Source: Streptosporangiaceae bacterium (lineage in GTDB: Bacteria > Actinomycetota > Actinomycetes > Streptosporangiales > Streptosporangiaceae). Taken from it: 10,459 nucleotides of DNA. The DNA is taken from assembly GCA_030045295.1 (NCBI GenBank), contig JASIGD010000519.1, positions 1 through 10,459 of the forward strand, in the 5' to 3' direction. A program made the translations under genes and the position numbers. The stretch's first letter is position 1. Each line of letters opens with the position of its first letter. Shown here piece after piece: positions 1 to 7,575 of this stretch. The notes under the pieces are model-generated. The model worked only from the letters and a program-made list of their open reading frames with translations. It had not been told where the DNA came from and searched no databases.

Positions 1-162
1 ATCATCGAGCAGGACGTGATCCGGGTCGACCACACGCTCTCGCCCGGGCGCCTCGCCGAGGCGGGCCGCGACGTCGAGGCCCAGGTTCTCGCGCGCGCGG
101 TGACCTGGCACGCCGAGCACCGGGTGCTGCTCAACGGCGACCGGACCGTAGTCTTTCACTGA
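1..162 (+). CDS. purU: Formyltetrahydrofolate deformylase, C-terminal end (partial)
   Basis: The open frame enters at base 1 and ends at TGA 160-162, so only the last 53 residues are visible. They read [11 protein letters not shown], then [13 protein letters not shown], then a final NGDRTVVFH. This matches the conserved C-terminus of PurU (family knowledge: a GPII.QDVI.VDH segment, a GRDVE..VL.RA. helix and a terminal G.RT.VF strand). PurU hydrolyses 10-formyltetrahydrofolate to formate and tetrahydrofolate in the cytosol, balancing the one-carbon pool and supplying formate to purine synthesis. The N-terminal ACT domain and the catalytic core lie outside the window. sdaA starts 25 bases after the stop on the same strand, suggesting co-transcription and a link between folate one-carbon and serine metabolism. 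The identification rests on the C-terminal motif only. Confidence 0.85.
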   Translation: MIEQDVIRVDHTLSPGRLAEAGRDVEAQVLARAVTWHAEHRVLLNGDRTVVFH

Positions 163-174
163 ACACCCGCCTGC

Positions 175-181
175 GGTGGAG
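175..181 (+). promoter_or_regulatory. Ribosome binding site deciding the sdaA start
   Basis: The sequence GGTGGAG lies 6 bases before ATG 188. It covers the alternative in-frame GTG at 176, which would add four residues and has no Shine-Dalgarno sequence of its own. It therefore favours ATG 188. Confidence 0.6.
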
Positions 182-187
182 CACACC

Positions 188-1564
<1,377 letters not shown>

Positions 1565-1685
1565 GCGCCGGGACCGCTCGAGCTGTTCCGCGGCGGCGCA
1601 CTGGACGCGCGGGCGCTGGGCACGAGCGGCCCGAGCCCGCCGCCCGAGGTTGCCGACCGCGCGGCCCATCGGCGAGAGTGGCCAG

Positions 1686-2294
1686 GTGGACAGTCAGCAG
1701 TGGGATGAGCGTTATTCAGGTTCGGAGTTCGAGTGGACCACCCGGCCGAACCAGTTCGTGGCGGCCGAGCTGGCCGGCCTGCCGCCCGGCCGCGCCCTGG
1801 ACCTGGCGGCGGGCGAGGGCCGGAACGCCGTCTGGCTGGCCGAGCGCGGCTGGCGGGTGACGGCGGTGGATTTCTCCCGGGTCGGCCTGGAGAAGGGACG
1901 CAAGCTGGCCGCGGCCCGCGGGGTCGACCCCGCGCACGTGGACTGGGTGGTCGCGGACCTGCGCGACTACGAACCGGCCCGGGACGCCTTCGAGCTCGCG
2001 CTCGTCGCGTACTTCCAGGTGAGCCCGGAGCTGCTCGCCCGGGTGCTGGCCCGGGCGGCCGCCGCGCTGGCTCCCGGCGGCACGTTGCTCGTCATCGGCC
2101 ATGACCTGACCAACCTCACCGAGGGCGTCGGCGGACCGCAGGATCCGGGCGTGCTGTACACGCCCGAGGCGGTCAGCGCGGGCCTGCCAGGGCTGCGCGT
2201 CCTGCGGGCCGAGCGGGTACACCGGACCGTCGAGCGGGATGAGGGTCCCGGGACCGCCGTCGACACCCTGGTCCGCGCGGTCCGCGGAGCATGA
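1686..2294 (+). CDS. Class I SAM-dependent methyltransferase, small cytosolic
   Basis: The product is 202 residues from GTG 1686. Motif I is [12 protein letters not shown] (residues 37-48), followed by VTAVDFS (58-64), whose Asp should bind the SAM ribose, and by VVADLRDY (88-95) as the acidic adenine-side motif. The N-terminus ([14 protein letters not shown]) resembles the compact methyltransferases often annotated as TehB-like or thiopurine/tellurite methyltransferase-like. The substrate cannot be read from the sequence. The frame is open back to TTG 1650, but GTG 1686 is preferred: GAGAG (about 1674-1678) lies 7 bases upstream, and family proteins begin close to this QQWDERY segment. It starts 121 bases after sdaA, so a shared transcript is possible but not evident. 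It converges on the RDD gene with 53 bases between the stops. Confidence 0.85.
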   Translation: MDSQQWDERYSGSEFEWTTRPNQFVAAELAGLPPGRALDLAAGEGRNAVWLAERGWRVTAVDFSRVGLEKGRKLAAARGVDPAHVDWVVADLRDYEPARDAFELALVAYFQVSPELLARVLARAAAALAPGGTLLVIGHDLTNLTEGVGGPQDPGVLYTPEAVSAGLPGLRVLRAERVHRTVERDEGPGTAVDTLVRAVRGA

Positions 2295-2297
2295 CTT

Positions 2298-2328
2298 GCC
2301 GCCCGGCGGATGCCGGCGGCCGGGCGGC
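2298..2328. terminator. GC-rich hairpin between convergent genes, candidate bidirectional terminator
   Basis: The arms GCCGCCCGG (2298-2306) and CCGGGCGGC (2320-2328) are perfectly complementary over 9 base pairs, around a 13-base loop. It lies in the 53-base gap between the stop of the methyltransferase (2294) and the stop of the minus-strand RDD gene (2348), where a shared terminator is expected. There is no T-tract on either side, as is common for actinobacterial terminators. Function is inferred from position and stem strength only. Confidence 0.45.
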
Positions 2329-2347
2329 CCGGTTGACCGCGTGCGGC

Positions 2348-2977
2348 TTACGGCTGCCGGTGGCGCTCCTGGCGGGCGAGGGAGCGAAGCCGTGCCTCCC
2401 GGGCGTCCCAGCAGTAGACAACCGCGGTCCCGGCGATGACGTCGTGCAGCGCCCGGCGATCACGGTCGAGCAGAATCCCGAGGAAGCCCAGCCCTAGCAG
2501 GATGAAGCTGAGCGGGAAGGCCAGCGTCCGCACCAGCCCGCGGTGGGAGCCCACCGGGCTGCCGTCATGGCCGACGACCTGCACGCCGAGCAGCACCATC
2601 CCGGGCGTCTTGCCGCTCGACGTCCAGAAGTAGGCGTAGTAGAGGAACTCCCAGGCGAAGAACGCGAGCACCACCCACAGGTTGGCCCTGCTCCAGTGGA
2701 TGGAGGTACCGGTGAGCACGCTGGCGGCGAACGAGGCCGCGCTGAGGGAGATCATGAAGATTCCGATGCTCACGATGCAGTCGAATATGAACGCTATGAA
2801 GCGCGAGGCGAATCCGGCGTAGTGGCCGCGCAGGTTCTGCCGAATACCGAGCGGCACCGGCGACGTGTGGTCGGCGTCCGGCACCGGTTCCGGCTGGCCG
2901 GAAGCTGGGGGCGCCTGTTCCGGCACGGCCGCAGCGGGCGCCTGTTCCGGCAAGCCGGCATCGGGGGGCGCGGTCAT
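2348..2977 (-). CDS. RDD family integral membrane protein
   Basis: The product is 209 residues from ATG 2977-2975. Residues 1-45 form a Pro/Ala/Glu-rich, probably disordered cytoplasmic tail with a repeated PEQAP element. The RDD domain follows: Arg59 and Asp66 in a first hydrophobic segment (about 56-88), a second membrane region (about 98-118) followed by the family signature GKTPGMVLLGVQVV (122-135), and a third hydrophobic stretch (152-170) followed by DRDRRALHDVIAGT (171-184). These are the characteristic blocks of RDD proteins (family knowledge), whose role is poorly defined, with transport or ion-related functions proposed. Its start codon overlaps the stop of the upstream repeat-protein gene (ATGA, 2974-2977), indicating translational coupling in one operon. 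A 17-base direct repeat (2909-2925 and 2936-2952) encodes the duplicated PEQAP part of the tail. Confidence 0.9.
   Translation of the reverse strand: MTAPPDAGLPEQAPAAAVPEQAPPASGQPEPVPDADHTSPVPLGIRQNLRGHYAGFASRFIAFIFDCIVSIGIFMISLSAASFAASVLTGTSIHWSRANLWVVLAFFAWEFLYYAYFWTSSGKTPGMVLLGVQVVGHDGSPVGSHRGLVRTLAFPLSFILLGLGFLGILLDRDRRALHDVIAGTAVVYCWDAREARLRSLARQERHRQP
2909..2952. repeat. 17-base direct repeat in the RDD N-terminal tail
   Basis: The same 17 bases occur at 2909-2925 and 2936-2952, starting 27 bases apart. On the minus strand they encode the two PEQAP blocks of the low-complexity tail. This looks like a small in-frame duplication. Confidence 0.7.
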
Positions 2978-3537
2978 GACTCCTCCTGCCCGGTTAGCAG
3001 CTCGGGCGGGCCAGCTCGTTCCGTGTGGTTACGCCGGAGCCGGCTCGTCCAGCGCGCGAGGGTGTCGTCCATGCTGACCGCGTGGCTTCGTCCCAGGTCG
3101 ATGGCCTCGGTGGCGACCGTGCTGGAGGAACTGACCATGATGGCGCCGAGATCGGTGTTCTTTACCAGCGCCTCGATATCGACGCGGCCGGCGATCTGGT
3201 TGATATCGACCCGGGCCATCAGCTCGTTCATATCCACCCGGTCCAGGAGCTGATTCAGGTCCACCCGCTCGAGAACCTGGTTCAGGTCCACCCGGTCCAG
3301 GACCTGGTTCAGGTCCACCTGGTCGAGCAGCTCGTTGAGGTCGACCCGGCGGAGCAGGTCGTTCAGCTCCACTCGACCCAGCACGGCGTTCAGGTTGATC
3401 CGGTCGATCAGCGCGTTCACATCGAGCGCGTCGACGACGATCTCGATCACGCGCTGCGCCACCCCCTGCGCAATCGACTCTATTTGCCCGGCGAACCGCC
3501 TGCTTGCCGGGCGTCTCACCCGTTCACCCGAGTCCAC
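2974..3537 (-). CDS. Tandem VDLN-type nonapeptide-repeat protein, RDD partner
   Basis: From GTG 3537 the product is 187 residues. A short basic N-terminus and an amphipathic segment (residues 1-37) precede eleven uninterrupted 9-residue units (38-136) with consensus V-D-L-N-x-L-L-x-R, for example VDLNELLDQ, VDLNQVLDR, VDLNQLLDR, VDMNELMAR and VDINQIAGR. The last units drift (VDIEALVKN, TDLGAIM). The C-terminal region (137-187) contains STVATEAIDLGR and a basic TSRLRR stretch. No membrane helix or signal peptide is seen. I recall similar repeats followed by a comparable tail fused directly to RDD domains in other actinobacteria; no biochemical role is known to me. Here the module is a separate gene whose stop overlaps the RDD start (ATGA), so the two products probably work together at the membrane face. 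The start is uncertain. The frame is open to GTG 3777, but the upstream 80 codons are Arg/Pro-rich and look non-coding. GTG 3537 has a -10-like element 7 bases upstream, and GTG 3519 is another option. Confidence 0.8.
   Translation of the reverse strand: MDSGERVRRPASRRFAGQIESIAQGVAQRVIEIVVDALDVNALIDRINLNAVLGRVELNDLLRRVDLNELLDQVDLNQVLDRVDLNQVLERVDLNQLLDRVDMNELMARVDINQIAGRVDIEALVKNTDLGAIMVSSSSTVATEAIDLGRSHAVSMDDTLARWTSRLRRNHTERAGPPELLTGQEES
3130..3426 (-). repeat. Eleven in-frame 27-base tandem repeats encoding V-D-x-N-x-x-x-x-R units
   Basis: The array is eleven units of exactly 27 bases with no indel, each encoding one 9-residue repeat. The central copies (roughly 3230-3340) are nearly identical in DNA, while the terminal copies are diverged. 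This pattern fits recent internal expansion with older flanks. On the plus strand the core of each unit reads CAGGTCCACC or a close variant. Confidence 0.9.
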
Positions 3538-3544
3538 ACGTCTC

Positions 3545-3550
3545 AGTATG
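3545..3550 (-). promoter_or_regulatory. Possible -10 element for a leaderless repeat-protein/RDD transcript
   Basis: On the minus strand the hexamer CATACT (3550-3545) ends 7 bases before GTG 3537. It keeps the -11 A and -7 T of the actinobacterial TANNNT element but lacks the first T. No Shine-Dalgarno sequence precedes the GTG, which would suit a leaderless mRNA. No -35 is recognisable. Confidence 0.28.
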
Positions 3551-3998
3551 GCGGACGCCCAGCCGTCCCGGCTCCTCCAGGTGGGATGAGACGTCCGCCA
3601 GGGTTCCGGGCCGCGGCGCGCCGCGCGGCTTTGCGCACGCAGATCGGTGAGCGCGCTAACCGATTCGGTGAACTCCGCGTCGGAGCGGGCCGGTCGCCTC
3701 CCCGGCGCATACCGCTGATGCCGCGGACGGCGCCGCGGTGTTTTCGCTTGGCCTGGCGGCCATCTCCGACATGGCACCGGTCGCGGCCAGCCATTCGGTC
3801 AGCTCGGGCCGGCCGAACATCATTATGGCCGTCATTTCCTAGCGTAGGGTTAAACCCCGGTGCCGCCCGCCGAAAGGGGAGATGCGCGGCTGCGGCTATC
3901 ATCCGAGCCGGTGAAGACGGTTGATAGTCCGTGGATCAAGCATCGAGACAAGAGGCCGGCCTTGGCCGTGCCTTGTGGTCGAATTCCCGGGGACCGTT

Positions 3999-4004
3999 TA
4001 CACT
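3999..4004 (+). promoter_or_regulatory. Candidate -10 promoter element for the HdeD-family gene
   Basis: TACACT (3999-4004) fits TANNNT and lies 25 bases before ATG 4030, in the least GC-rich part of the intergenic region. A TTGTGG (3973-3978) could be a weak -35, but its 20-base spacing is long. The assignment rests on the -10 match and position. Confidence 0.38.
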
Positions 4005-4029
4005 CAAGCAAAACAAGGCAGGAGCATTG

Positions 4030-4878
4030 ATGGAATCTGGTGATTACGGCGCGCAGCCAGCACCGGCCGCATTCATAACGCAGTCGTGGCGAGCGGCGCT
4101 GCTCCTCGGCGTGCTTACGGTGGTCCTCGGGCTCATCGTGAGCTTCCACCCGACGGGATCGCTCAACGTTCTCGCCGTCCTGATCGGCATCGTCTTGATC
4201 CTGTCGGGGATCTTTCAGCTGATCCGTGTCTTTGACCCGGCGGAACCGCACCGGGTGTGGCTCGGCATCGCCGGCCTGCTGTTCATCGTCATCGGCGTCG
4301 TGCTGATCCGCCATCTGCATTTGACCAGGGCGCTCATCGGCTTGGTGGTCGGCATCACCTGGATCGTCCAAGGCCTGGCCGCGCTCATCGGGGGCATCGC
4401 GGGCGGCGTCCGCGAGGGAAGGGCCTGGTGGATCGCCTTCGGCGCGATCAGCCTCATAGCGGGGATAGTGGTCACGGCCACTCCCGAGTCGTCGATTACC
4501 GTCCTCGCCGTGCTTATCGGCATCTGGACAGTCATCATGGGTATCTTCGAGATCATCGGCGCCTTCATGCTGCGGCGCGCGGTCCGCCGCGCGGAAGCGA
4601 CCTACGCCGGGCCGCAGGACAGCGCCGTGGTCTTAGTACCGAGCATCCTGCTCGGCCAATCGTTTCTGCCGGTCAGCGCGCCACGCGTCAAGCCTTGTCC
4701 CAGCAGCCCGCCGATCGCGAGGACGAGCCCTGCGACGCACGGCGGCCTACGCTCGCGTCCCAGGCCAAAGCTGGCCCGAGGACCCGCGGGTCCCGGACCC
4801 GATCGCAACGGGCTCGCTGCAGCCGTGCCCAACCGCGTTCAAGGCCGTGACCGTGCCAGGCAATCTAGACTTGGGTGA
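4030..4878 (+). CDS. HdeD/DUF308 family membrane protein with an atypical C-terminal extension
   Basis: From ATG 4030 the product is 282 residues. AGGAG at 4020-4024 sits 5 bases upstream, which is why this start is chosen over GTG 3931. Residues 22-180 contain six hydrophobic helices (about 22-39, 45-65, 76-94, 98-122, 132-150, 156-180) in three similar pairs, with repeated VLAVLIGI and G-I-F-x-I-I segments typical of HdeD-like proteins. In enterobacteria HdeD is linked to acid resistance, but the function in actinobacteria is unknown. Family members usually stop near residue 200. Here residues from about 200 to 282 are Arg/Pro/Gly/Ser-rich without secondary-structure character and look like read-through. 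A TAG in the +1 frame at 4634-4636 would end the protein at a normal length, so a one-base frame error or recent mutation is plausible. The stop TGA (4876-4878) overlaps the next gene's ATG. Confidence 0.85.
   Translation: MESGDYGAQPAPAAFITQSWRAALLLGVLTVVLGLIVSFHPTGSLNVLAVLIGIVLILSGIFQLIRVFDPAEPHRVWLGIAGLLFIVIGVVLIRHLHLTRALIGLVVGITWIVQGLAALIGGIAGGVREGRAWWIAFGAISLIAGIVVTATPESSITVLAVLIGIWTVIMGIFEIIGAFMLRRAVRRAEATYAGPQDSAVVLVPSILLGQSFLPVSAPRVKPCPSSPPIARTSPATHGGLRSRPRPKLARGPAGPGPDRNGLAAAVPNRVQGRDRARQSRLG
4866..4871 (+). promoter_or_regulatory. Candidate -10 element giving a leaderless methyltransferase mRNA
   Basis: TAGACT (4866-4871) matches TANNNT and is followed by exactly six bases before ATG 4878. 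This is the spacing expected if transcription starts at the initiation codon. No good Shine-Dalgarno sequence precedes the ATG (TTGGGTG only), and no -35 is evident. It lies inside the doubtful tail of the HdeD frame. Confidence 0.42.
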
Positions 4879-5603
4879 TGGCGACGTACGATTTGCTCGC
4901 CCCGCATTACGATGCCGTGACCGGTGATTCGGCCATTGAGGCAGCGTTTATTCACGGCATCATTGCGCAGCGTCATAACCAGGCAGCGCACCTGCTTGAC
5001 GTCGCGTGCGGAACTGGCGGCATCACCGCGCTGCTCGCGGGCACGTACCAGGTGAGCGGTCTAGACGTCTCGCCGGGCATGCTGGCTCTGGCCCGGGAGA
5101 AGCTGCCGGCCCGGACCCCGCTGTATCTGGCCGACATGACCCGCTTCAAGCTCGACGTTAAATTCGATGCCGTCGTCTGCGCCTACCAGGGCGTCAATCA
5201 CTTGCTCAGGCTCTCAGCCTGGAAAGATTTTTTCGCTTGCGCTTACGACCATCTGGACGTCGGCGGTGTATTCGTCTTCGACGTCGCCACCATCGGTGAT
5301 CTCACGAGGATGGCGAGCATTCCGAAGATAGTCCAGCAGTTCGGTGATAATTATCTGCTTATCAGAGTGGGTACAACCGACGGCCTGGTGTTTGAGTGGC
5401 GGATCCAAGTATTTGAGCTTCAGAAAGACGGCAGATACGAGCTGCTCGCGCAGACGATCGAGATGAGATCATTCCCGGTTAAGACCATACGGGAAGCTCT
5501 GCAGCCGGGGTTTACCGACATAGAGGTACTCGATAGCGGCGGCCGCCCGGCCGATGAAGACAGCGAGGACCGGATCTGGTTTGCGTGCACCAAACGTGCG
5601 TGA
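4878..5603 (+). CDS. Class I SAM-dependent methyltransferase
   Basis: The product is 241 residues from ATG 4878, with one extra residue if GTG 4875 is used. It opens with MATYDLLAPHYDAVTGD, the helix common before small-molecule methyltransferase domains. Motif I is LLDVACGTGG (residues 39-48), followed by VSGLDVS (59-65) with the ribose-binding Asp, LADMTRF (84-90), and FDAVVCAYQGVNHL as motif IV. A C-terminal beta-rich cap (about 150-235) resembles that of N-methyltransferases acting on amino sugars or small amines, but the substrate cannot be assigned. Codon use is visibly less GC-biased than in neighbours (several TTT, ATT, AAT, GAT and TTA codons around 5160-5420), suggesting acquisition from a lower-GC source or relaxed expression. 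Its ATG overlaps the TGA of the HdeD frame (TGATG), and a -10-like element sits 6 bases upstream, so it may have its own leaderless transcript. Confidence 0.88.
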   Translation: MATYDLLAPHYDAVTGDSAIEAAFIHGIIAQRHNQAAHLLDVACGTGGITALLAGTYQVSGLDVSPGMLALAREKLPARTPLYLADMTRFKLDVKFDAVVCAYQGVNHLLRLSAWKDFFACAYDHLDVGGVFVFDVATIGDLTRMASIPKIVQQFGDNYLLIRVGTTDGLVFEWRIQVFELQKDGRYELLAQTIEMRSFPVKTIREALQPGFTDIEVLDSGGRPADEDSEDRIWFACTKRA

Positions 5604-5877
5604 CCGGTCCGCAGGTCAGCGGCGGTACCGTATTGACCACCGCGCGGGCACCAAGACCCGGATTCCGGGCGACTGGAGGTGGAGGTTATCCTTTCGGTCC
5701 GCTAGCCTGAGCCGGAAGGCTTGAGTGGCCCAGTATGCGCGTCGCGCGCCCGGGATTCACCCCGACCGGATGAGGTGCGTCCGGCAAAAACCGGGCACTG
5801 TGGCAGAGCGCATTCAGCGAGATGATCAGCGGGGCGGCGAGACCGGCCGTTGTTCCGTGGGGTCGGCGGAGGTGGCT
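5604..5877. other. Gene-free leader region before the six-helix membrane protein
   Basis: The 274 bases hold a small perfect hairpin CCCGGA-T-TCCGGG (about 5657-5669), which may help end the methyltransferase transcript. TATCCT (5687-5692) and TAGCCT (5703-5708) are two possible TANNNT elements. The frame of the downstream protein is open through 5725-5877, but its translation there lacks family character. Confidence 0.35.
5865..5872 (+). promoter_or_regulatory. Ribosome binding site deciding a TTG start
   Basis: GGCGGAGG (5865-5872) ends 5 bases before TTG 5878, an ideal Shine-Dalgarno spacing. The in-frame GTG at 5872 overlaps the site and is therefore unlikely to be the start. Confidence 0.55.
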
Positions 5878-7320
5878 TTGTCGGATATCGCCAGTGAGCC
5901 GGGGTCGGCGGCCGAGAACCAAGAGTCGGCCTCCGCCGCCGAGCAGCCGGCCTCCGCCGCTCGGGAGTCGGCCTCCGCCGTCGAGAACCACGAGCTCAGC
6001 CAGGACGAGCGAGCCGAGCTGGAGCGCCTGCGCGCCGAGACCGCCGAGCTCCACCAGCACGAGGCTGAAATTCACCAGCAGGAGGCTGGCCAGGCGCGGC
6101 GGCGGCACGTCAGCTGGCGAACCCCCGTCTCCATCGTGCTCATCGTCCTAGGCTGCATAATGGCCGTGCCCGCCGTGATCGGCAGCTGGGCCGCCCTCGA
6201 GGTCTCCGACACCGGCCGATACGTGGCGACCGTGGAGCCGCTCATCCACGACCCGGCTATCCAGAACTACCTGAGCGACCAGATCACGAACCAGGTAACC
6301 CGCCGCCTCAACATAACCGGAACCGTCAATCAGGCCGCCGCCCAGCTCAATAGCAGGGGGCTGACCCGGATCGGCTCGCTGCTCCAGCAGTTCGGTCCGC
6401 AGATCGCCAGCTCGGTGACCGGATTCATCCATAGCACGGTGCACTCCGTGGTCAGCAGCTCGGCAGCCGCCAAGATCTGGGTGCAGGTCAATACCGTCGC
6501 GCACCAGGCTCTGGTCAAGGTGCTGTCGGGGCAGGGCAATGGCGCTATCAGCACGAGCAACGGCCAGATCGTGCTCAACCTCGGCCCGTTCATCGCCGTG
6601 GTCAAGCAGGACCTGGTCCAGCACGGGTTCAAGCTGGCGAGTAACATCCCGCCGGTCAGCCCCACCCTGGCGCTGTTCCAGGCGAGGGACCTCGGGAAGG
6701 CTCAGACGTACTACCGGCTGATCAAGACGGCCAGGATCGTCCTGATCGTCCTGACGCTGCTCCTGCTCGCGGCCGGGGTGTACGTGGCGCGGGGTCGACG
6801 GCGGGCCCTGATCGGGGCCGGGCTCGGCCTGGCCGCGTCGATGCTGATCCTCGGCATCGGCTTGCAGATTGCCCGTGGCATCTACCTCAGCAGCGTCCCC
6901 AGCAGCACGCTGCCCAGCGACGCAGCCGCAGCCGCGTACGACGCGCTTGTTCATTTCCTGCGGGAGACGCTTCGTGTCGTGCTGCTGGTGGGGCTGGTCG
7001 TCGCGATCGGGGCCTTCTTCACCGGCCCCTCCCGCGCGGCAGTCCAGACGCGTTCGGGGCTGAAGTCGGGCATGGGCTGGATCCGGAACTTCGGCGAGCG
7101 CCGGGGGGTGTCCACCGGCCCGGTCGGCCAGTGGACGTACCTGCACCGGAAGGTCCTGCGGGTAGGGGCGGTGGCACTGTTCGCCCTGATCTTCGTCTTC
7201 TTGGGCGAGCCCACCGTGCTGACCGTAATCGTGCTTGTCATATTGCTGCTTGTCGTGTTGGGCCTTATCGAGCTGATCGGCAGGCCTATCGCAGAACCGG
7301 AGACCGCGAGCCAGACTTGA
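5878..7320 (+). CDS. Six-helix membrane protein with coiled-coil N-terminus and large extracytoplasmic domain
   Basis: From TTG 5878 the product is 480 residues. Residues 1-36 are a low-complexity Ala/Ser/Glu heptad tract, and 39-77 form a Glu/Gln/Arg-rich coiled coil (ELERLRAETAELHQHEAEIHQ). A first helix (82-107) is followed by a roughly 175-residue segment beginning DTGRYVATVEPLIHDPAIQNYLSDQI and rich in Val, Gln and Ser, probably outside the membrane. Five more helices follow: about 285-305, 310-332, 365-383, 426-443 and 447-469. Both ends should be cytoplasmic. The DTGRYVATVEPL..DPAIQ block recalls a conserved actinobacterial hypothetical membrane family; I know no function for it. The gene is monocistronic in appearance, 274 bases after the methyltransferase. 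The frame opens at 5725 (TTG), but the GGAGG at 5868-5872 favours TTG 5878. It could be an envelope or stress protein, but that is inference. Confidence 0.85.
   Translation: MSDIASEPGSAAENQESASAAEQPASAARESASAVENHELSQDERAELERLRAETAELHQHEAEIHQQEAGQARRRHVSWRTPVSIVLIVLGCIMAVPAVIGSWAALEVSDTGRYVATVEPLIHDPAIQNYLSDQITNQVTRRLNITGTVNQAAAQLNSRGLTRIGSLLQQFGPQIASSVTGFIHSTVHSVVSSSAAAKIWVQVNTVAHQALVKVLSGQGNGAISTSNGQIVLNLGPFIAVVKQDLVQHGFKLASNIPPVSPTLALFQARDLGKAQTYYRLIKTARIVLIVLTLLLLAAGVYVARGRRRALIGAGLGLAASMLILGIGLQIARGIYLSSVPSSTLPSDAAAAAYDALVHFLRETLRVVLLVGLVVAIGAFFTGPSRAAVQTRSGLKSGMGWIRNFGERRGVSTGPVGQWTYLHRKVLRVGAVALFALIFVFLGEPTVLTVIVLVILLLVVLGLIELIGRPIAEPETASQT
5902..5985 (+). repeat. 21-base tandem repeat encoding Ala/Ser/Glu heptads
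   Basis: Three close 21-base copies (5923-5943, 5944-5964, 5965-5985), preceded by a diverged one (5902-5922), encode GSAAENQ, ESASAAE, QPASAAR and ESASAVE. The core GGCCTCCGCCG is shared by the three good copies. It lies in the cytoplasmic N-terminus of the membrane protein. Confidence 0.75.
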
Positions 7321-7384
7321 CCGCGGGATCCCGGCGGGCCGTCCGCACATCACAGGCCCTCAGCCCGTTGATTATCCTGCGCGC

Positions 7385-7403
7385 ATCATCCGTGGCGGAT
7401 GAT
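7385..7403 (+). terminator. 8-bp hairpin downstream of the membrane-protein gene, possible terminator
   Basis: ATCATCCG (7385-7392) and CGGATGAT (7396-7403) pair perfectly around a 3-base loop, about 65 bases after the stop at 7320. Only two T residues follow, and the stem is not especially GC-rich. It could instead be an operator. Confidence 0.3.
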
Positions 7404-7569
7404 TTCCGCGGCCCGCTGCTCGTTGGTAGTGAAACCTGGCGCCGAGGATGCGGTTGCCGGCCCCTTCTGCCGGCTTGCCGCGGCCCTTGCGTAGTGGTTG
7501 ACGGCTTACGCCCCACCCGCCACGGGTGACGCGGCATGTGACCAGCGGGCGCCATCGTTTACTCAGCGG

Positions 7570-7575
7570 TATAGT
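7570..7575 (+). promoter_or_regulatory. Candidate -10 element for the CMD-like/SHOCT pair
   Basis: TATAGT (7570-7575) is close to the TATAAT consensus and fits TANNNT. It lies 40 bases before ATG 7616, leaving room for a short leader with the GAGAGGA ribosome binding site (7601-7607). A -35 at the usual distance is not recognisable. Confidence 0.48.

Larger units (their letters stand above)
3538..4029. other. Gene-free region between divergent operons
   Basis: These 492 bases separate the leftward repeat-protein/RDD operon from the rightward HdeD gene. Open frames here on both strands give Arg/Pro/Gly-rich translations with no family resemblance, and I treat them as non-coding. Visible contents are a GC-rich imperfect palindrome around 3610-3632, centred on GGCGCGCC, the candidate -10 elements described separately, and a less GC-rich stretch (about 3830-4020) leading into the HdeD ribosome binding site. 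No tRNA or riboswitch fold was recognised. Confidence 0.5.

Noticed and set aside
1565..1700. In-frame continuation of the sdaA reading frame for about 47 codons beyond TAG 1562-1564
   Set aside because: The enzyme ends naturally with its functional terminal cysteine at the TAG, so read-through or a fused extra domain is not needed.
3130..3426. Repeat array as a CRISPR array
   Set aside because: The 27-base units are directly adjacent with no spacers and are translated in frame as 9-residue protein repeats.
3610..3632. GC palindrome around GGCGCGCC as a terminator or protein-binding site
   Set aside because: It is imperfect, far from any gene end and expected by chance in such GC-rich sequence.
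3538..3777. N-terminal extension of the repeat protein to GTG 3777
   Set aside because: The extra residues are Arg/Pro-rich with no structure or family resemblance and no ribosome binding site was seen, so the start is placed at 3537 or nearby.
5660..5780. Possible tRNA in the region before the six-helix membrane protein
   Set aside because: No T-loop GGTTCGA-type segment, no paired acceptor stem and no anticodon arm could be found.
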